From Kocuria rosea (GTDB taxonomy: Bacteria > Actinomycetota > Actinomycetes > Actinomycetales > Micrococcaceae), in assembly GCF_023715525.1 (NCBI RefSeq), contig NZ_JAMBOG010000010.1:1-64000 (forward strand): DNA of 64,000 nt. Direction: 5' to 3'. Under the pieces are notes generated by a model that saw only the letters and a list, made by a program, of their open reading frames with translations, did not search any database and had not been told where the DNA came from. Shown piece by piece: positions 45,571 through 57,734 of this stretch. Position 1 is the stretch's first letter. The number at the start of each line of letters is the position of its first letter. The translations under genes and the position numbers were made by a program.

Positions 45571-46761
45571 TCAGGCGGTGAGGCGCTGCACGGGCACGGC
45601 CGTGGCGGTCTTGGCCAGGGACTTGCGCCAGCGGGTGAACAGCCGCGGCTGGTTCCAGCCCAGCACCGCCACCGGCTCCTCCCCGGCGTAGTACACGGCC
45701 AGGAAGCTCTCCTGGCCCTCCCCGCCGTGCTCGTAGCTGATCCGGTCGGCCCCGGCGATGTCCCCGACGAACTGCAGCCGCGCCCCGTACTGGTGGGACC
45801 AGAAATAGGGCTGCTCCACGGGCAGGGACGCATCGGCGTGGCCCAGCAGCGCCCCCACCGCGATCGCCGGGCGCTCCAGGGCCCCGGTCCAGTGCTCGAC
45901 CCGCCGGTGGGCGCCGGTGCGCGGATCCAGCCACGCCGCGCAGTCGCCCACGGCCACGACCCCGGCCACGCTGGTGCGCCCGACCGCATCACACACCACC
46001 CCGTTGCCCAGCTCCACCCCCGAGCCCTCCAACCACCCCACGTTGGGCACCGCGCCGATGCCCACGACCACCACATCGGCCGGCAGCACCCGCCCGTCGG
46101 CCAGACGCACCCCGGTGAGCACACCACCGTCGATGTCGTAGCCGGCGATGTCGACCCCGCACAACAGCTCCACCCCGGCCCGGTCGTGCAGCCCGGCCAC
46201 CACCGAGCCCATCTGCGCCCCCAACGGCCCGCACAACGGGGTGGGCGACTTCTCCAGCACGGTCACCTGCAACCCCAGCGCGTGCGCGGTGGAGGCGACC
46301 TCCGCGCCGATGAACCCCGCCCCGATCACCACCAGACGCCCTCCGCGCGCCACCAGCGCCCGCAGCTTCCTGGCGTCCTCCAGGGTCCGCAGCGTCAGCA
46401 CGTTCTCCAGCCCCGCCAGCTCCGGCAGCGCCCGCGCCGAAGCCCCCGTGGCCACCACCAGATAGTCCGCCCGCACGCTGCGCCCGTCGGCCAGACCCAC
46501 CTCACGGCTCAGCGCGTCGAAGGACACCGCCGCGACCCCCAGCACCCACTCCGCCTCCAGCTGCTCCTCATCGCTCTCCAGGGCCAGATCCTCCACCTGG
46601 CACACCCCGCTGAGGAACTCCTTCGACAACGGCGGACGATCATAGGGACGATGCGGATCATCACCGATGATCACCACCCGACCGGTGAAACCCTGCCGCC
46701 GCGCGGCCCGAGCCGCCGACAACCCCGCCAGCGAAGCACCAACAATGACCAGCGACTCCAT
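45571..46761 (-). CDS. FAD-dependent ferredoxin reductase
   Basis: The 396-residue flavoprotein moves electrons from NAD(P)H to a ferredoxin serving a Rieske oxygenase. VIVGASLAGLSAARAARRQGF binds FAD; quoted briefly, VGASLAGLSAA. RPPLSKEFL is the conserved PxLSK box, VVIGAGFIGAEVAS the NADH-binding motif, and VVAVGDCAAW the second FAD motif. It lacks its own 2Fe-2S domain, unlike GbcB of Pseudomonas, so a separate ferredoxin is needed; one is encoded at 51730. GGAAGGGG precedes the ATG. It is first gene of the operon, driven from the promoter at 46861-46889. Confidence 0.93.
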   Translation of the reverse strand: MESLVIVGASLAGLSAARAARRQGFTGRVVIIGDDPHRPYDRPPLSKEFLSGVCQVEDLALESDEEQLEAEWVLGVAAVSFDALSREVGLADGRSVRADYLVVATGASARALPELAGLENVLTLRTLEDARKLRALVARGGRLVVIGAGFIGAEVASTAHALGLQVTVLEKSPTPLCGPLGAQMGSVVAGLHDRAGVELLCGVDIAGYDIDGGVLTGVRLADGRVLPADVVVVGIGAVPNVGWLEGSGVELGNGVVCDAVGRTSVAGVVAVGDCAAWLDPRTGAHRRVEHWTGALERPAIAVGALLGHADASLPVEQPYFWSHQYGARLQFVGDIAGADRISYEHGGEGQESFLAVYYAGEEPVAVLGWNQPRLFTRWRKSLAKTATAVPVQRLTA

Positions 46762-46823
46762 CAACAACCCCTTCCGGGCCTTCCGGGACGGGACGCGCTG
46801 CGTCCCCGACCGACCGTGACGTT

Positions 46824-46838
46824 TTGCGCAAGACGCAA
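46824..46838 (-). promoter_or_regulatory. Candidate operator TTGCG-N5-CGCAA (reductase-Rieske operon)
   Basis: A perfect inverted repeat downstream of the predicted start. The flanking 36 bases (46831-46866) are closely matched at 51481-51515 ahead of the APC permease, including the shared ACACTCATC-CAA-GTGAG core. Confidence 0.5.
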
Positions 46839-46860
46839 CACTCATCACAATGTGAGTTAC

Positions 46861-46889
46861 AGCGTGGAGGCGTCCCGAGGGAGTGTCAA
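46861..46889 (-). promoter_or_regulatory. Promoter P1 for the reductase-Rieske oxygenase operon
   Basis: TTGACA at 46884-46889 (minus strand) is a perfect -35. A 17-base spacer leads to CACGCT at 46861-46866. The -10 is weak, consistent with a promoter needing an activator. Confidence 0.45.
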
Positions 46890-46949
46890 GGATCGGGCGG
46901 AACTTTTCACGCCCTGGTAATACAAGGGCGCCGGAGAGCGGCCCCGGCC

Positions 46950-47002
46950 TTGACAGGCCGCGCCCGGACCTCCACAATGTTGCGCACCACACGGCGCGTT
47001 GC
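46950..47002 (+). promoter_or_regulatory. Promoter P2 with GTTGC half-sites (DUF294-exonuclease operon)
   Basis: TTGACA at 46950-46955, a 17-base spacer, and CACAAT at 46973-46978 form a strong promoter. GTTGCGCA follows at once at 46979-46986 and another GTTGC lies at 46998-47002, the same half-sites as at the other promoters of the cluster. Confidence 0.6.
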
Positions 47003-47091
47003 TCACAGAGATGCCATTGTCGTTGCTCAGCCGCACCCGTGCGGCGGCGCGGCCCGGGCCGGACGAGGACACCGACCGACTGGAGGCGCCC

Positions 47092-48918
47092 GTGAAGGAG
47101 TTCGTGGAGTTCTTCGGCGGGCAGTCCCCCTACGACCGGCTCGACGCCGACGACCTGGCCCGCCTGGCGGCCACGGTCGACGTGGAGTTCTTCTCGGCCG
47201 GCGAGTGGGTCATCGCCGAGTACGAGCAGGCGCTGGACCGGCTGTTCGTCGTGCGCGCGGGCAGCGTGGAGGTCGTCGACCGCGGGCGGGTCGTCGACGT
47301 GCTGGGCGTCGGGGACACCTTCGGGCACATCTCCGTGCTCTCCGGCCTGCCGCCGGCCCTGGCCGTGCGGGCCGTCGAGGACACCCTGTGCTACTCGATG
47401 CCGGATCCCCGGCGCACCGTGCACGAGCCCGAGCGCCTCCAGTTCTCCCACTTCAACACCCTCGTCGCCCGCGAGCGCCTCATCGCCGCCGGGGGGCCCT
47501 CGAGCCGCCTGGAGCGGCCCGTGACCGAGTCGATGCGCCCGGTCCTGTGGTGCGGGCCGGAGGACACGGTCCGGGACGCGGCGCAGCGGCTGACCGAGGA
47601 GCGCCGCGACGCGGCCCTGGTGCGGTACGGGACGGGGTACGGCATCGTCACCGACCACGACTTCCGCGCGAAGGTCGCCACCGGCGCGGTGGGCCTGGAC
47701 GCGCCCGTGAGCGAGATCGCCAGCCGCCCGGCGCTCAGCGTCACCAGCGACGCCACGGCGTGGGCGGCCTACCTCAGCATGGTGGACCACGGGGTGCACC
47801 ACATGGTCGTGACCACCGCGGCGGGTGATCCGGCGGGGGTCACGGGCGTCATGGACCTGGTCGGGGCCGACGTGCACCACCCCCTGGTGGTGCGCAGCGC
47901 CATCGCCGCCGCGCGGACGCTCGACCAGCTCGCGGAGGCCTGCGAGCTGATGACCCCCACCATGGTCGAGCTGTGGGACGCCGACGTGTCCTCCGCCCAG
48001 CTCGGCGCCGTCCGGGCGGCCATGGTGGAGTCGGTGGTCCGCAAGGTCCTGGAGCTCGAGCCCGTCCACCCGTCGCTCGGGGGCACCCCGCACTCGTGGC
48101 TCGTCCTCGGCTCGGTGGCCCGGAGGGAGCCCCTGCCGGCCTCGGACGTCGACACGGCCCTGGTGTGGCAGGACCGCGACGGGGCCCCGGGTCCGGGTGC
48201 CCCCGCGGTCCGGGACGCGGCGACGGCCACGCTGGAGCACCTGGTCCGGTGCGGCCTCCGATTGTGCCCCCACGACGCCAACGCGTCCCACCCGGCCTTC
48301 GGCCGGCCCGTCGAGCACTGGATCGGGGCGGTGGACCGCTGGATCGGCCAGCCCTGGGAGAGCACCCACCTGGTGCTCGCCTCGGCGCTGCTCGACGCCC
48401 GGCCGCTGACCCGCCCGCGCCTGGGCCAGGTGGTCCAGGGGAAGCTGCTGGCCGGCTCGCGGCACGACGAGTTCGTCCAGGCCATGCTCCGCTTCGCCCT
48501 CACCGACCGCCCCCCGGCCGGGTTCGTCAAGGGCTACGTGGTCGAGCGGTGGGGCGAGCGCCGCGGACGCCTGGACGTCAAGCGTGCCGGGCTGCGCCCG
48601 GTGGTCTCCCTCGCCCGGGCGCTGGCCCTCCGGGCGGGCGACGTCTCCGGCACCACGCCCGAGCGCCTGAGCCGCGCGGCGCAGGAGGGCCTGCTCAGCA
48701 CGGAGGAGGCGGACACCCTGGAGGGGGCGTTCACGCTGTTCCACGGGCTGCTCGTCGACGAGGAGATCGAAGCGCTGCGCAACGGCCGGCCGGCGGCCAC
48801 CCACCTCAGCCCGGCGGCACTGGACCCGCTGCGGCGCCGTCACCTGCGCGAGGGCTTCCGCGCGGTCGAGCGGATCCAGGAGCGGATCCGCAGCGACCGC
48901 AGGCTGGGCCTCGCGTGA
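47092..48918 (+). CDS. cNMP-binding/CBS/DUF294 nucleotidyltransferase-like protein
   Basis: The 608-residue protein has four parts. A cyclic-nucleotide-binding-like domain (about 10-115) contains LFVVRAGSVEVVDRGRVV and DTFGHISVLSG. Paired CBS motifs (about 140-270) include TEERRDAALVRYGTGYGIVT. DUF294 follows as a nucleotidyltransferase-like domain with LGSVARREPLPASDVDTALVW. The C-terminal DUF294-type helical domain includes FVKGYVVERWGERRGRLDVK. In other bacteria this type is linked to an exonuclease and to acetate or solute transport, as here. GTG at 47092 has GGAGG 5 bases upstream; an ATG at 47011 in frame is an alternative. Confidence 0.85.
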   Translation: MKEFVEFFGGQSPYDRLDADDLARLAATVDVEFFSAGEWVIAEYEQALDRLFVVRAGSVEVVDRGRVVDVLGVGDTFGHISVLSGLPPALAVRAVEDTLCYSMPDPRRTVHEPERLQFSHFNTLVARERLIAAGGPSSRLERPVTESMRPVLWCGPEDTVRDAAQRLTEERRDAALVRYGTGYGIVTDHDFRAKVATGAVGLDAPVSEIASRPALSVTSDATAWAAYLSMVDHGVHHMVVTTAAGDPAGVTGVMDLVGADVHHPLVVRSAIAAARTLDQLAEACELMTPTMVELWDADVSSAQLGAVRAAMVESVVRKVLELEPVHPSLGGTPHSWLVLGSVARREPLPASDVDTALVWQDRDGAPGPGAPAVRDAATATLEHLVRCGLRLCPHDANASHPAFGRPVEHWIGAVDRWIGQPWESTHLVLASALLDARPLTRPRLGQVVQGKLLAGSRHDEFVQAMLRFALTDRPPAGFVKGYVVERWGERRGRLDVKRAGLRPVVSLARALALRAGDVSGTTPERLSRAAQEGLLSTEEADTLEGAFTLFHGLLVDEEIEALRNGRPAATHLSPAALDPLRRRHLREGFRAVERIQERIRSDRRLGLA

Positions 48919-49601
48919 GCCCCCCGCAGCGGCCGGTCTCGAGGCTGCGCCGCCCGCCCCGCCGGACCACGGCCTTCGGCGGGTGGAAGGAGACCGAGTA
49001 CTGCGCCCTGGACCTGGAGACCACCGGGCTGGACCCGGCCCGCGACCGCGTGGTCTCCTTCGGGGCCGTGCCCGTCGTGGGCGGCCGGGTCGTGACGTCG
49101 TCGTCCCTGTACAGTCTCGTCAACCCGATGACCGCGGTCGGCCGGGAGGCCGTCGTGGTCCACTCCCTGCGCGCGTGCGACCTGGACCGGGCGCCCCGCC
49201 TCGAGGAGTGCCTGGACCAGCTGCTGGAGATGCTCTCCGGCCGCGTGCTCGTGGCGCACTCCGCCTGGGTGGAGACGGGCTTCCTCCGGGAGGCGCTGCG
49301 CCGGCGGGGGCGCCGCTTCCCCCTGCCCGTGATCGACACGGCGGTCCTGGCGCAGCGCACCCTGTCCCTGCCCCGGGTGCGGGACGGCTACGACGTGTCC
49401 CTGGAGTACGCCACCGCGGCCGCGGGACTGCCCGCGCACACCCCGCACCACGCGCTGGGGGACGCGGTGACCACGGCGCAGCTGTTCATCGCCCTCGCCG
49501 CGCGGCGCTCCCAGCGGGAGTACTGCACGGCCTCGACGCTCCTGCGCCTGTCCCGCCGCGAGCCGCGCACGCCGGCCTGGCTGGATCCCACCGCTCCCTG
49601 A
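48915..49601 (+). CDS. DEDDh 3'-5' exonuclease, DnaQ-like
   Basis: The 228-residue protein has all DEDDh motifs: YCALDLETTGLDP (Exo I), VLVAHSAWVETGFLREAL (Exo II) and THPHHALGDAVTTAQLF-like HHALGDAVTT (Exo III) near residue 180. It degrades DNA or RNA 3' ends. The GTG start overlaps the DUF294 stop (GTGA), and the pairing of these two families is a recurring one. Whether it acts on nucleic acid or on a signalling nucleotide is unknown. Confidence 0.9.
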   Translation: MSPPQRPVSRLRRPPRRTTAFGGWKETEYCALDLETTGLDPARDRVVSFGAVPVVGGRVVTSSSLYSLVNPMTAVGREAVVVHSLRACDLDRAPRLEECLDQLLEMLSGRVLVAHSAWVETGFLREALRRRGRRFPLPVIDTAVLAQRTLSLPRVRDGYDVSLEYATAAAGLPAHTPHHALGDAVTTAQLFIALAARRSQREYCTASTLLRLSRREPRTPAWLDPTAP

Positions 49602-49668
49602 GGCCGTTCCCCGTCCCGGTGGCCCACGGGCCGGTGGTCGCGCGGCGCCTCGGCGCCCGCACGCGAAC

Positions 49669-49740
49669 GGGCGGGGAAGGCCGGTCCTGCCGGCCTCCCC
49701 CGCCCGTGAGCCCGGTGCGCGTCCCGCGCACCGGGCTCAC
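49669..49740. terminator. Tandem hairpins between convergent genes
   Basis: The first, about 49669-49705, pairs GGGCGGGGAAGGCCGG with a complementary stretch. The second, 49706-49740, has perfect 16-bp arms around TCC. They lie between the exonuclease (+) and the APC permease (-) and can serve both. Confidence 0.75.
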
Positions 49741-51356
49741 ACCAGCGCGGGATCCTTGGTGTCGCCGATCGGGTCCTGGTCCTCGTGGCGCGCCCCGACG
49801 GCGGGCGCGGCCGGCGTGGCGGCGGCCGGTGCCTCCGCGGCGGCCGCGTGCTCGGCGAGGACGCCGGTGCGGTGGCGGATGCGCAGCCGGAACAGCAGCA
49901 GCCCGACCACGGCCACGGCGCCGATGAAGAGGACCCCGCCCCACTGCACGTACCAGGCGAAGGGCGCGACGGGGTTGTAGATCGCCTGGCGGGGCCAGAT
50001 GAGGTTCACGGTCATGGCCGCGCCCCACACCACCGCCACGAGGTTCACCGGGACCCCCCAGCGGCCGAGGCTGAAGCCGGTCTCCACGCCGTCGCGCAGC
50101 GGCCACTGCCGGGCGAGGCGGTTGCGCAGCATCGGGGCGGTGACCAGCAGGTAGGACAGGTAGATGAGCACGATGCAGATGCTGGAGAGGATCGTGAAGA
50201 TCGCCGGCTGGGTGATGTTCACGAGCAGCGGGATGAGCGTCAGGCCACCGGTGACGACGGCGGCGACGGTCGGGGTCTTGCGGACCGGGTGCACCCTGCT
50301 GAGCTGGCGGCTGAAGGGCAGGTTGTTGTCGCGCGCCATGGCGAACATCATGCGCATCGCCGCGGCCTGCACCGCCAGGGTGCACACCACGATGGCGACG
50401 ACGATGCACACCAGGAACGCCTTGCCGAAGGGCCCGCCCAGCACCGAGAGCACGATGTACTGCAGGCCCCCGCTGGCCTCGCCGATCTTCGGGTCCTCGA
50501 GGTCCGGGGCGGCGAGGATGCCGAGGAACAGCAGCAGGCCCCCGAGGACGAAGGACGCGGTGACGGCGCGCAGGATGGCCTTGGGCGCGGTGCGCTTCGG
50601 GTCCCTGGTCTCCTCGCCCAGGGAGCTGGCGGTGTCGAAGCCGTACATCACGTAGCCGGAGGCCAGCGCGGCGACGAGGAAGGCCCCGAAGAAGCCCATG
50701 GGCTCTCCCTCCCCGATGCCGCGGGTCTCGAACAGCACACCGGGCCCGCGCACGACGTGCCAGCCGAGGGCGAGGATCAGCAGCACCGCGGCGGCGAGCT
50801 CGATGAACACGCCCGTGCTGTTGATCCGGGCCGCCAGCTTGACCCCGAAGGCGTTGACGAGGGTGGTGAACGCGATGAGGAGGCTCGCGAGGATGACCCC
50901 GTTGACGGCGTAGTCGTAGGTGCCGGTGCCGTCGCCGACGATCTGGAAGCCGCTCCAGATCTGCGGCAGCGTCAGCTGCAGCGCCAGGGCGACCACACCG
51001 ATGGTGATGATCGAGGAGACGAGCAGCAGCCAGCCGGCCATCCACGCGGTGGTCGGGGAGGCCAGGCGCTTGGACCAGTTGTAGACGGAGCCAGCGACCG
51101 GGTAGCGGCCGGCGAGCTCGGCGAAGCACAGCGCCACCATGAGCTGGCCCACGAAGACCATGGGCCAGGACCAGGCGTAGGCGGGGCCGGCCGTGCCGAA
51201 GCCGAAGTAGAAGAGCTGGAACACGCCGGTGAGGATGGAGATGTAGCTGACGCCGGCGGCGAAGCTCTCGAACCGCCCGATGCTACGGTCCAGGGACTGG
51301 GCGTAGCCGAACTCCTCCATGCCGCTCGAAGCGATGGCGTGGGATTTCTCTGACAT
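49737..51356 (-). CDS. APC-superfamily amine/amino acid permease, candidate betaine or choline importer
   Basis: The 539-residue membrane protein has 12 helices. SIGRFESFAAGVSYISILTG opens helix 1; FAELAGRYPVAGSVYNWSKR, YGFDTASSLGEETRDPKRTA and RMMFAMARDNNLPFSRQLS are family segments of the GABA/choline/amino acid permease branch. The Ala/Pro-rich C-terminal 50 residues are disordered. Its divergent promoter region shares block sequence with that of the reductase gene, so it is probably co-regulated with betaine breakdown. AGAGGA precedes the ATG at 51356; an ATG two codons earlier is possible. Confidence 0.85.
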   Translation of the reverse strand: MSEKSHAIASSGMEEFGYAQSLDRSIGRFESFAAGVSYISILTGVFQLFYFGFGTAGPAYAWSWPMVFVGQLMVALCFAELAGRYPVAGSVYNWSKRLASPTTAWMAGWLLLVSSIITIGVVALALQLTLPQIWSGFQIVGDGTGTYDYAVNGVILASLLIAFTTLVNAFGVKLAARINSTGVFIELAAAVLLILALGWHVVRGPGVLFETRGIGEGEPMGFFGAFLVAALASGYVMYGFDTASSLGEETRDPKRTAPKAILRAVTASFVLGGLLLFLGILAAPDLEDPKIGEASGGLQYIVLSVLGGPFGKAFLVCIVVAIVVCTLAVQAAAMRMMFAMARDNNLPFSRQLSRVHPVRKTPTVAAVVTGGLTLIPLLVNITQPAIFTILSSICIVLIYLSYLLVTAPMLRNRLARQWPLRDGVETGFSLGRWGVPVNLVAVVWGAAMTVNLIWPRQAIYNPVAPFAWYVQWGGVLFIGAVAVVGLLLFRLRIRHRTGVLAEHAAAAEAPAAATPAAPAVGARHEDQDPIGDTKDPALV

Positions 51357-51470
51357 GGGCATCCTCTGGATCTCGAGACGGTCCGGAGGACCGAGGTCGG
51401 GTGTGGCGGACGAGACGAGCGCAGGCGACGGTCCGCACCGGGGCCCCCGAGGTCCCCCGCTGCGCCGGGA

Positions 51471-51487
51471 TTGTGCAGCCTGCGCAA
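51471..51487 (-). promoter_or_regulatory. Candidate operator TTGTGCA-GCC-TGCGCAA
   Basis: A 7-3-7 near-palindrome with one asymmetric pair, downstream of the predicted permease start. It contains the TTGCGCA half-site on the minus strand, the counterpart of the site at 46824-46838. Confidence 0.5.
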
Positions 51488-51509
51488 CACTCATCGCAAG
51501 GTGAGCTAA

Positions 51510-51538
51510 AGCTTGGGGGTGCGCCGGGGGGCTGTCAA
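51510..51538 (-). promoter_or_regulatory. Promoter P3 for the APC permease
   Basis: TTGACA at 51533-51538 (minus strand), a 17-base spacer and CAAGCT at 51510-51515. Geometry and the sequence following it match P1. Confidence 0.45.
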
Positions 51539-51578
51539 GGTCCGGCCGCCACTTCGCACACAGCGGACAGCCCGGTGA

Positions 51579-54596
<3,018 letters not shown>

Positions 54597-54600
54597 GCGA

Positions 54601-54639
54601 CGGGGGCCGTGGCCGGCGGACCGCCGGCCATGGCCCCCG
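54601..54639 (+). terminator. 19-bp hairpin after dimethylglycine oxidase
   Basis: CGGGGGCCGTGGCCGGCGG at 54601-54619 pairs with 54621-54639 except for one G-T. It begins 5 bases past the stop. Confidence 0.75.
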
Positions 54640-54698
54640 TGCTCTCCCGGGTTCCCGGCGGGCTCCTCGTCCAGGGCCCAGGCCGGGTGGGACGAGCC

Positions 54699-54754
54699 GG
54701 GCGACCCGCCCGGGCGACCCGCCCGGGCGCGACGCCCGGGTGCGACGCCCGGGT
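54699..54754. repeat. Tandem GC-rich 12-13-mers
   Basis: Two copies of GCGACCCGCCCGG are followed by two of GCGACGCCCGGGT. They sit between the terminator and the LacI remnant, and look like replication slippage. Confidence 0.6.
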
Positions 54755-54868
54755 GGAGGCGCGGACCACCAGCTCGGGCTGGAAGCTGACGTGGCGGTGG
54801 TCGGGGTCGGCGATCCCGTCCTCGAGCTGGTCCACCGCCGTGCGCCCGATCAGCCGGGCCGACCGGCG
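54753..54868 (-). pseudogene. LacI-family regulator C-terminal remnant
   Basis: The frame reads SARLIGRTAVDQLEDGIADP, then HRHVSFQPELVVRAST, the typical end of LacI-type regulators (GRxAVxxLLxRIxDPxxxPRxVxLPPxLVVRxST). The rest of the gene is gone and the SelO gene begins immediately on the other side. The betaine cluster or a lost sugar operon may once have used it. Confidence 0.7.
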
Positions 54869-54881
54869 GCGGGGCGCGGGC

Positions 54882-56348
54882 TCAGGTCCCGCAGAACGTG
54901 CGGTAGGTGGCGCCGAAGTCCTCCGGCGGTGCGGCGGCATAGCGCTCCAGGCCGGGCCGCTCGTCGTAGGGGGCGGTCACCGCTTCCAGGAGGCGGCCGA
55001 GCGGTTCGAGGTCCCCCTCGACGGCGGCGTCGAGGGCCTCCTCGACGAGGTGGTTGCGGGGGATGTAGACGGGGTTGACCCGGTCCATCGCGTCGGCGTC
55101 CGGGCCCGCGGCGCGCCAGCGCTCCGCCCAGGCGTCGAAGGCGGCGAGGTCGAGCACCAGGTCCCGGGCGGGCCGGGCGTCGCCGCGGGCGGCCGCGCCG
55201 AGGCCGCGGAAGAACGAGGTGTGGTCCACGTGGTTGGCCTGGAGCAGCGTGAGCAGCTCGTGGGCCAGGGACGAGACGACCTCGTCGTCGAGCTCCGCGG
55301 ACAGGCCGAGCTTGGCCCGCATGCCCGCCGACCACGCCGTGCTGTACTGCCCGGGGAACGCGTCGAGCGCCGCCACCGCCAGGGCGACCGCCTGCTCCTG
55401 GTCCTCGTGGAACAGGGGCAGGAGGGTCTCGGCGAGCCGGGCGAGGTTCCACTGCGCCACGACCGGCTGGTTGCCGTAGGCGTAGCGCCCGCCCGCGTCG
55501 ATCGAGCTGTAGACCGTGGCCGGGTCGAAGGCGTCCATGAAGGCGCACGGCCCGTAGTCGATGGTCTCGCCCGAGATCGTCATGTTGTCGGTGTTCATGA
55601 CCCCGTGGATGAAGCCCACGAGCATCCAGCGGGCCACGAGCGAGGCCTGCGCGGCGACGACCGCCTCGAACAGGGCCAGGTAGGGGTTCCCGGCGTCCGC
55701 GGCGTCGGGGTAGTGCCGCCGGATCGCGTGGTCGGCGAGGCGGCGCACCAGGCCGGCGTCGCCCGTGGCCGCGGCGTACTGGAAGCTGCCCACGCGCAGG
55801 TGGCTGGCGGCCACCCGGGCGAGCACGGCCCCGGGGAGCACCGTCTCGCGGCGCACCGGCCGGCCCGTCGCCACCACCGCCAGCGAGCGCGTGGTGGGAA
55901 TGCCCAGGGCGTGCATCGCCTCGCTGACGACGTACTCGCGCAGCATCGGGCCCACCGCCGCGAACCCGTCGCCGCCGCGCGCGAACGGCGTGCGCCCGGA
56001 GCCCTTGAGGTGGAGGTCGCGCAGGCGGCCCCCGGCGTCGACCACCTCCCCCAGCAGCAGGGCGCGGCCGTCACCGAGGCGCGGGGAGAACCCGCCGAAC
56101 TGGTGCCCGGAGTAGGCCTGCGCCACCGGTGTGGCGCCCTCGGGGACGCGGTTGCCCACCAGCAGGCGCACGCCCTCCGGGCTGCGCAGCGAGGCGGGAT
56201 CCAGGCCCAGCTCGGCGGCCAGCGGCTCGTTGAGCACCAGCAGCTCGGGCTCGGGGACCTGCTCGGCCCGCCAGGGAACGGCCATTTCGCCCAGTTCCCG
56301 GGCGAAGGCGCTGTCCAGGGTGATGGTCGGCAGCGGTGTGACGCTCAT
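54882..56348 (-). CDS. selO: Protein adenylyltransferase SelO (YdiU family)
   Basis: SelO is a pseudokinase that transfers AMP to protein hydroxyls in oxidative stress. The 488-residue protein shows [20 protein letters not shown] (nucleotide-binding loop), [58 protein letters not shown] split as GVMNTDNM with metal residues, and [11 protein letters not shown]. The C-terminal FCGT carries a cysteine where the human enzyme has selenocysteine. A TATCGT -10 ends 7 bases before the ATG, so the message is probably leaderless. Confidence 0.95.
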   Translation of the reverse strand: MSVTPLPTITLDSAFARELGEMAVPWRAEQVPEPELLVLNEPLAAELGLDPASLRSPEGVRLLVGNRVPEGATPVAQAYSGHQFGGFSPRLGDGRALLLGEVVDAGGRLRDLHLKGSGRTPFARGGDGFAAVGPMLREYVVSEAMHALGIPTTRSLAVVATGRPVRRETVLPGAVLARVAASHLRVGSFQYAAATGDAGLVRRLADHAIRRHYPDAADAGNPYLALFEAVVAAQASLVARWMLVGFIHGVMNTDNMTISGETIDYGPCAFMDAFDPATVYSSIDAGGRYAYGNQPVVAQWNLARLAETLLPLFHEDQEQAVALAVAALDAFPGQYSTAWSAGMRAKLGLSAELDDEVVSSLAHELLTLLQANHVDHTSFFRGLGAAARGDARPARDLVLDLAAFDAWAERWRAAGPDADAMDRVNPVYIPRNHLVEEALDAAVEGDLEPLGRLLEAVTAPYDERPGLERYAAAPPEDFGATYRTFCGT

Positions 56349-56355
56349 CCCGTCA

Positions 56356-56361
56356 ACGATA
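56356..56361 (-). promoter_or_regulatory. -10 box for leaderless selO
   Basis: TATCGT on the minus strand, 7 bases before the ATG at 56348, with no ribosome site between. Confidence 0.5.
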
Positions 56362-56402
56362 CAGGGGACGGCCCGTTCCGTCGCGGGCGGTGCCCGCCGG
56401 AA

Positions 56403-57092
56403 CTAGGCGGGCACCCGGGGGTCGGCGAGCCCGTCGATCCCGACGAGCGTGGTGAACACCGCGTCGGCGAGGTCCCGCTCGTGCCGGGTCCGTCCGGCGG
56501 GGCCCCGGCGCATCAGTCCCACCACGGCCCGGCGGGCCGCGGCGAGCAGCTCCGGGTCCGAGGCCAGCTGCCGGCTCAGGTCCTCCGCGGAGCCCTCGGC
56601 CTGCTGGGCGGGCACGGGGGCGCCGTCCACGTCGAGGTAGGTCGGCTCCGGGGAGTACGTCCGGTCCACCACCGGCTCGGGGGCGAGGGCCAGGCACACC
56701 AGGGGGTTCTCCCCGTCCCCCTCCGGGTCCTCCACCACGGTGGCCACCGCCACCCCGTGGACGCTCAGGCGCGCCAGCTGCTGCGGCTCCTCCACGGGGA
56801 TGTCGGAGTCGAGCGCCGTCTCCACCGCCCAGAAGCTGCCCTCGGTCGCCACCGGGTCCGGCAGCACCAGGGCCACGTAGTGGGCCAGGAACTCCAGGAC
56901 CGTCTCGTATCCCCCGGTGCGCGCGAGCCGGCGCAGCTGCGGGCTCATCGCCCGCGCCCCGGAGCCCAGGTTGGGGACGGGAAGACGCCGGCCCTCCAGG
57001 AAGGCCCGCTGCAGGCCGGGGTTCACCACCGCGTCCAGGGGGCTCGGCGTGGTGGGCAGGTCCTCGGGGGCAACGTTCAGGAGCTCGTTCAT
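56403..57092 (-). CDS. Hypothetical soluble protein
   Basis: I do not recognise this 229-residue protein. It is acidic and soluble with no cysteine except one in LVCLALAPEP. The centre looks like an alpha/beta fold (VLEFLAHYVALVLPDPVATE, ARLSVHGVAVATVVEDPEGD). The C-terminal part has a helix AAARRAVVGLMRRGPAGRTR. ATG at 57092 is preferred over that at 57095 because GGAGG lies 5 bases upstream. It lies upstream of selO with a 54-base gap that contains the selO promoter. Confidence 0.65.
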   Translation of the reverse strand: MNELLNVAPEDLPTTPSPLDAVVNPGLQRAFLEGRRLPVPNLGSGARAMSPQLRRLARTGGYETVLEFLAHYVALVLPDPVATEGSFWAVETALDSDIPVEEPQQLARLSVHGVAVATVVEDPEGDGENPLVCLALAPEPVVDRTYSPEPTYLDVDGAPVPAQQAEGSAEDLSRQLASDPELLAAARRAVVGLMRRGPAGRTRHERDLADAVFTTLVGIDGLADPRVPA

Positions 57093-57281
57093 CATTTCCT
57101 CCGGTGACACGGTCCGGCAGGGGGCACGGACGGTGTGGAGACGATTTTCACCCGCCGGCCGCCGCCGCGTAAGACCCCGAAGGTCTCGACTTCTCCGTGA
57201 CGGGGCGGGCGGGGTTCCACCAGGGGCGCGGGCGCCGGCTGTCCCGCGGGCGACGGACGCCGGGGCCGCCGCGGCCCCGGC

Positions 57282-57734
57282 TCACGACCGTCGCGGCCGC
57301 TCCAGCTCCGCGCTGTCCAGGACGAGCGTGACCGGCCCGTCGTTGACCAGCTCGACCTGCATCGTCGCCCCGAACCGGCCGGTCTCCACCCGGGCCCCCA
57401 GCGCGCGCAGCGCCTGCACGTAGGCCTCGAAGACGGGCTCGCTGACCGGACCGGGAGCCGCGGCCGACCACGAGGGGCGCCGGCCCCTCCGGGCGTCGCC
57501 GTAGAGCGTGAACTGGCTGATCGCCAGCACCGGCGCGCCGAGGTCCGCGCACGACCTCTCGCCCTCCAGCAGCCGCAGGTTCCAGGTCCGCTCGGCCAGC
57601 CTCGCGGCGACGGCGGCGTCGTCGTCGTGGGTCACGCCCACGAGGGCCACCAGGCCCGGCTCGTCGATCCGGCCCACGGCGGAGCCCCCGACGGTCACGG
57701 CGGCCCGGGCCACCCGCTGCAGAACGATGCGCAT
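57282..57734 (-). CDS. dtd: D-aminoacyl-tRNA deacylase
   Basis: Dtd hydrolyses D-amino acids from mischarged tRNAs. The 150-residue protein has [15 protein letters not shown] at the N terminus, the catalytic [17 protein letters not shown] (SQxTLxG), and [19 protein letters not shown] with the NxGPxT motif. All are complete. It is divergent from the lipoprotein gene at 57854. No ribosome site is obvious. Confidence 0.96.
   Translation of the reverse strand: MRIVLQRVARAAVTVGGSAVGRIDEPGLVALVGVTHDDDAAVAARLAERTWNLRLLEGERSCADLGAPVLAISQFTLYGDARRGRRPSWSAAAPGPVSEPVFEAYVQALRALGARVETGRFGATMQVELVNDGPVTLVLDSAELERPRRS

Noticed and set aside
46999-47091. A longer DUF294 protein starting at 46999 (TTG) or 47011 (ATG)
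   Set aside because: The GTG at 47092 has a much better ribosome site and fits the family N terminus; the ATG at 47011 is kept only as an alternative.
54699-54754. CRISPR-like repeats
   Set aside because: The units are directly abutting 12-13-mers without spacers.
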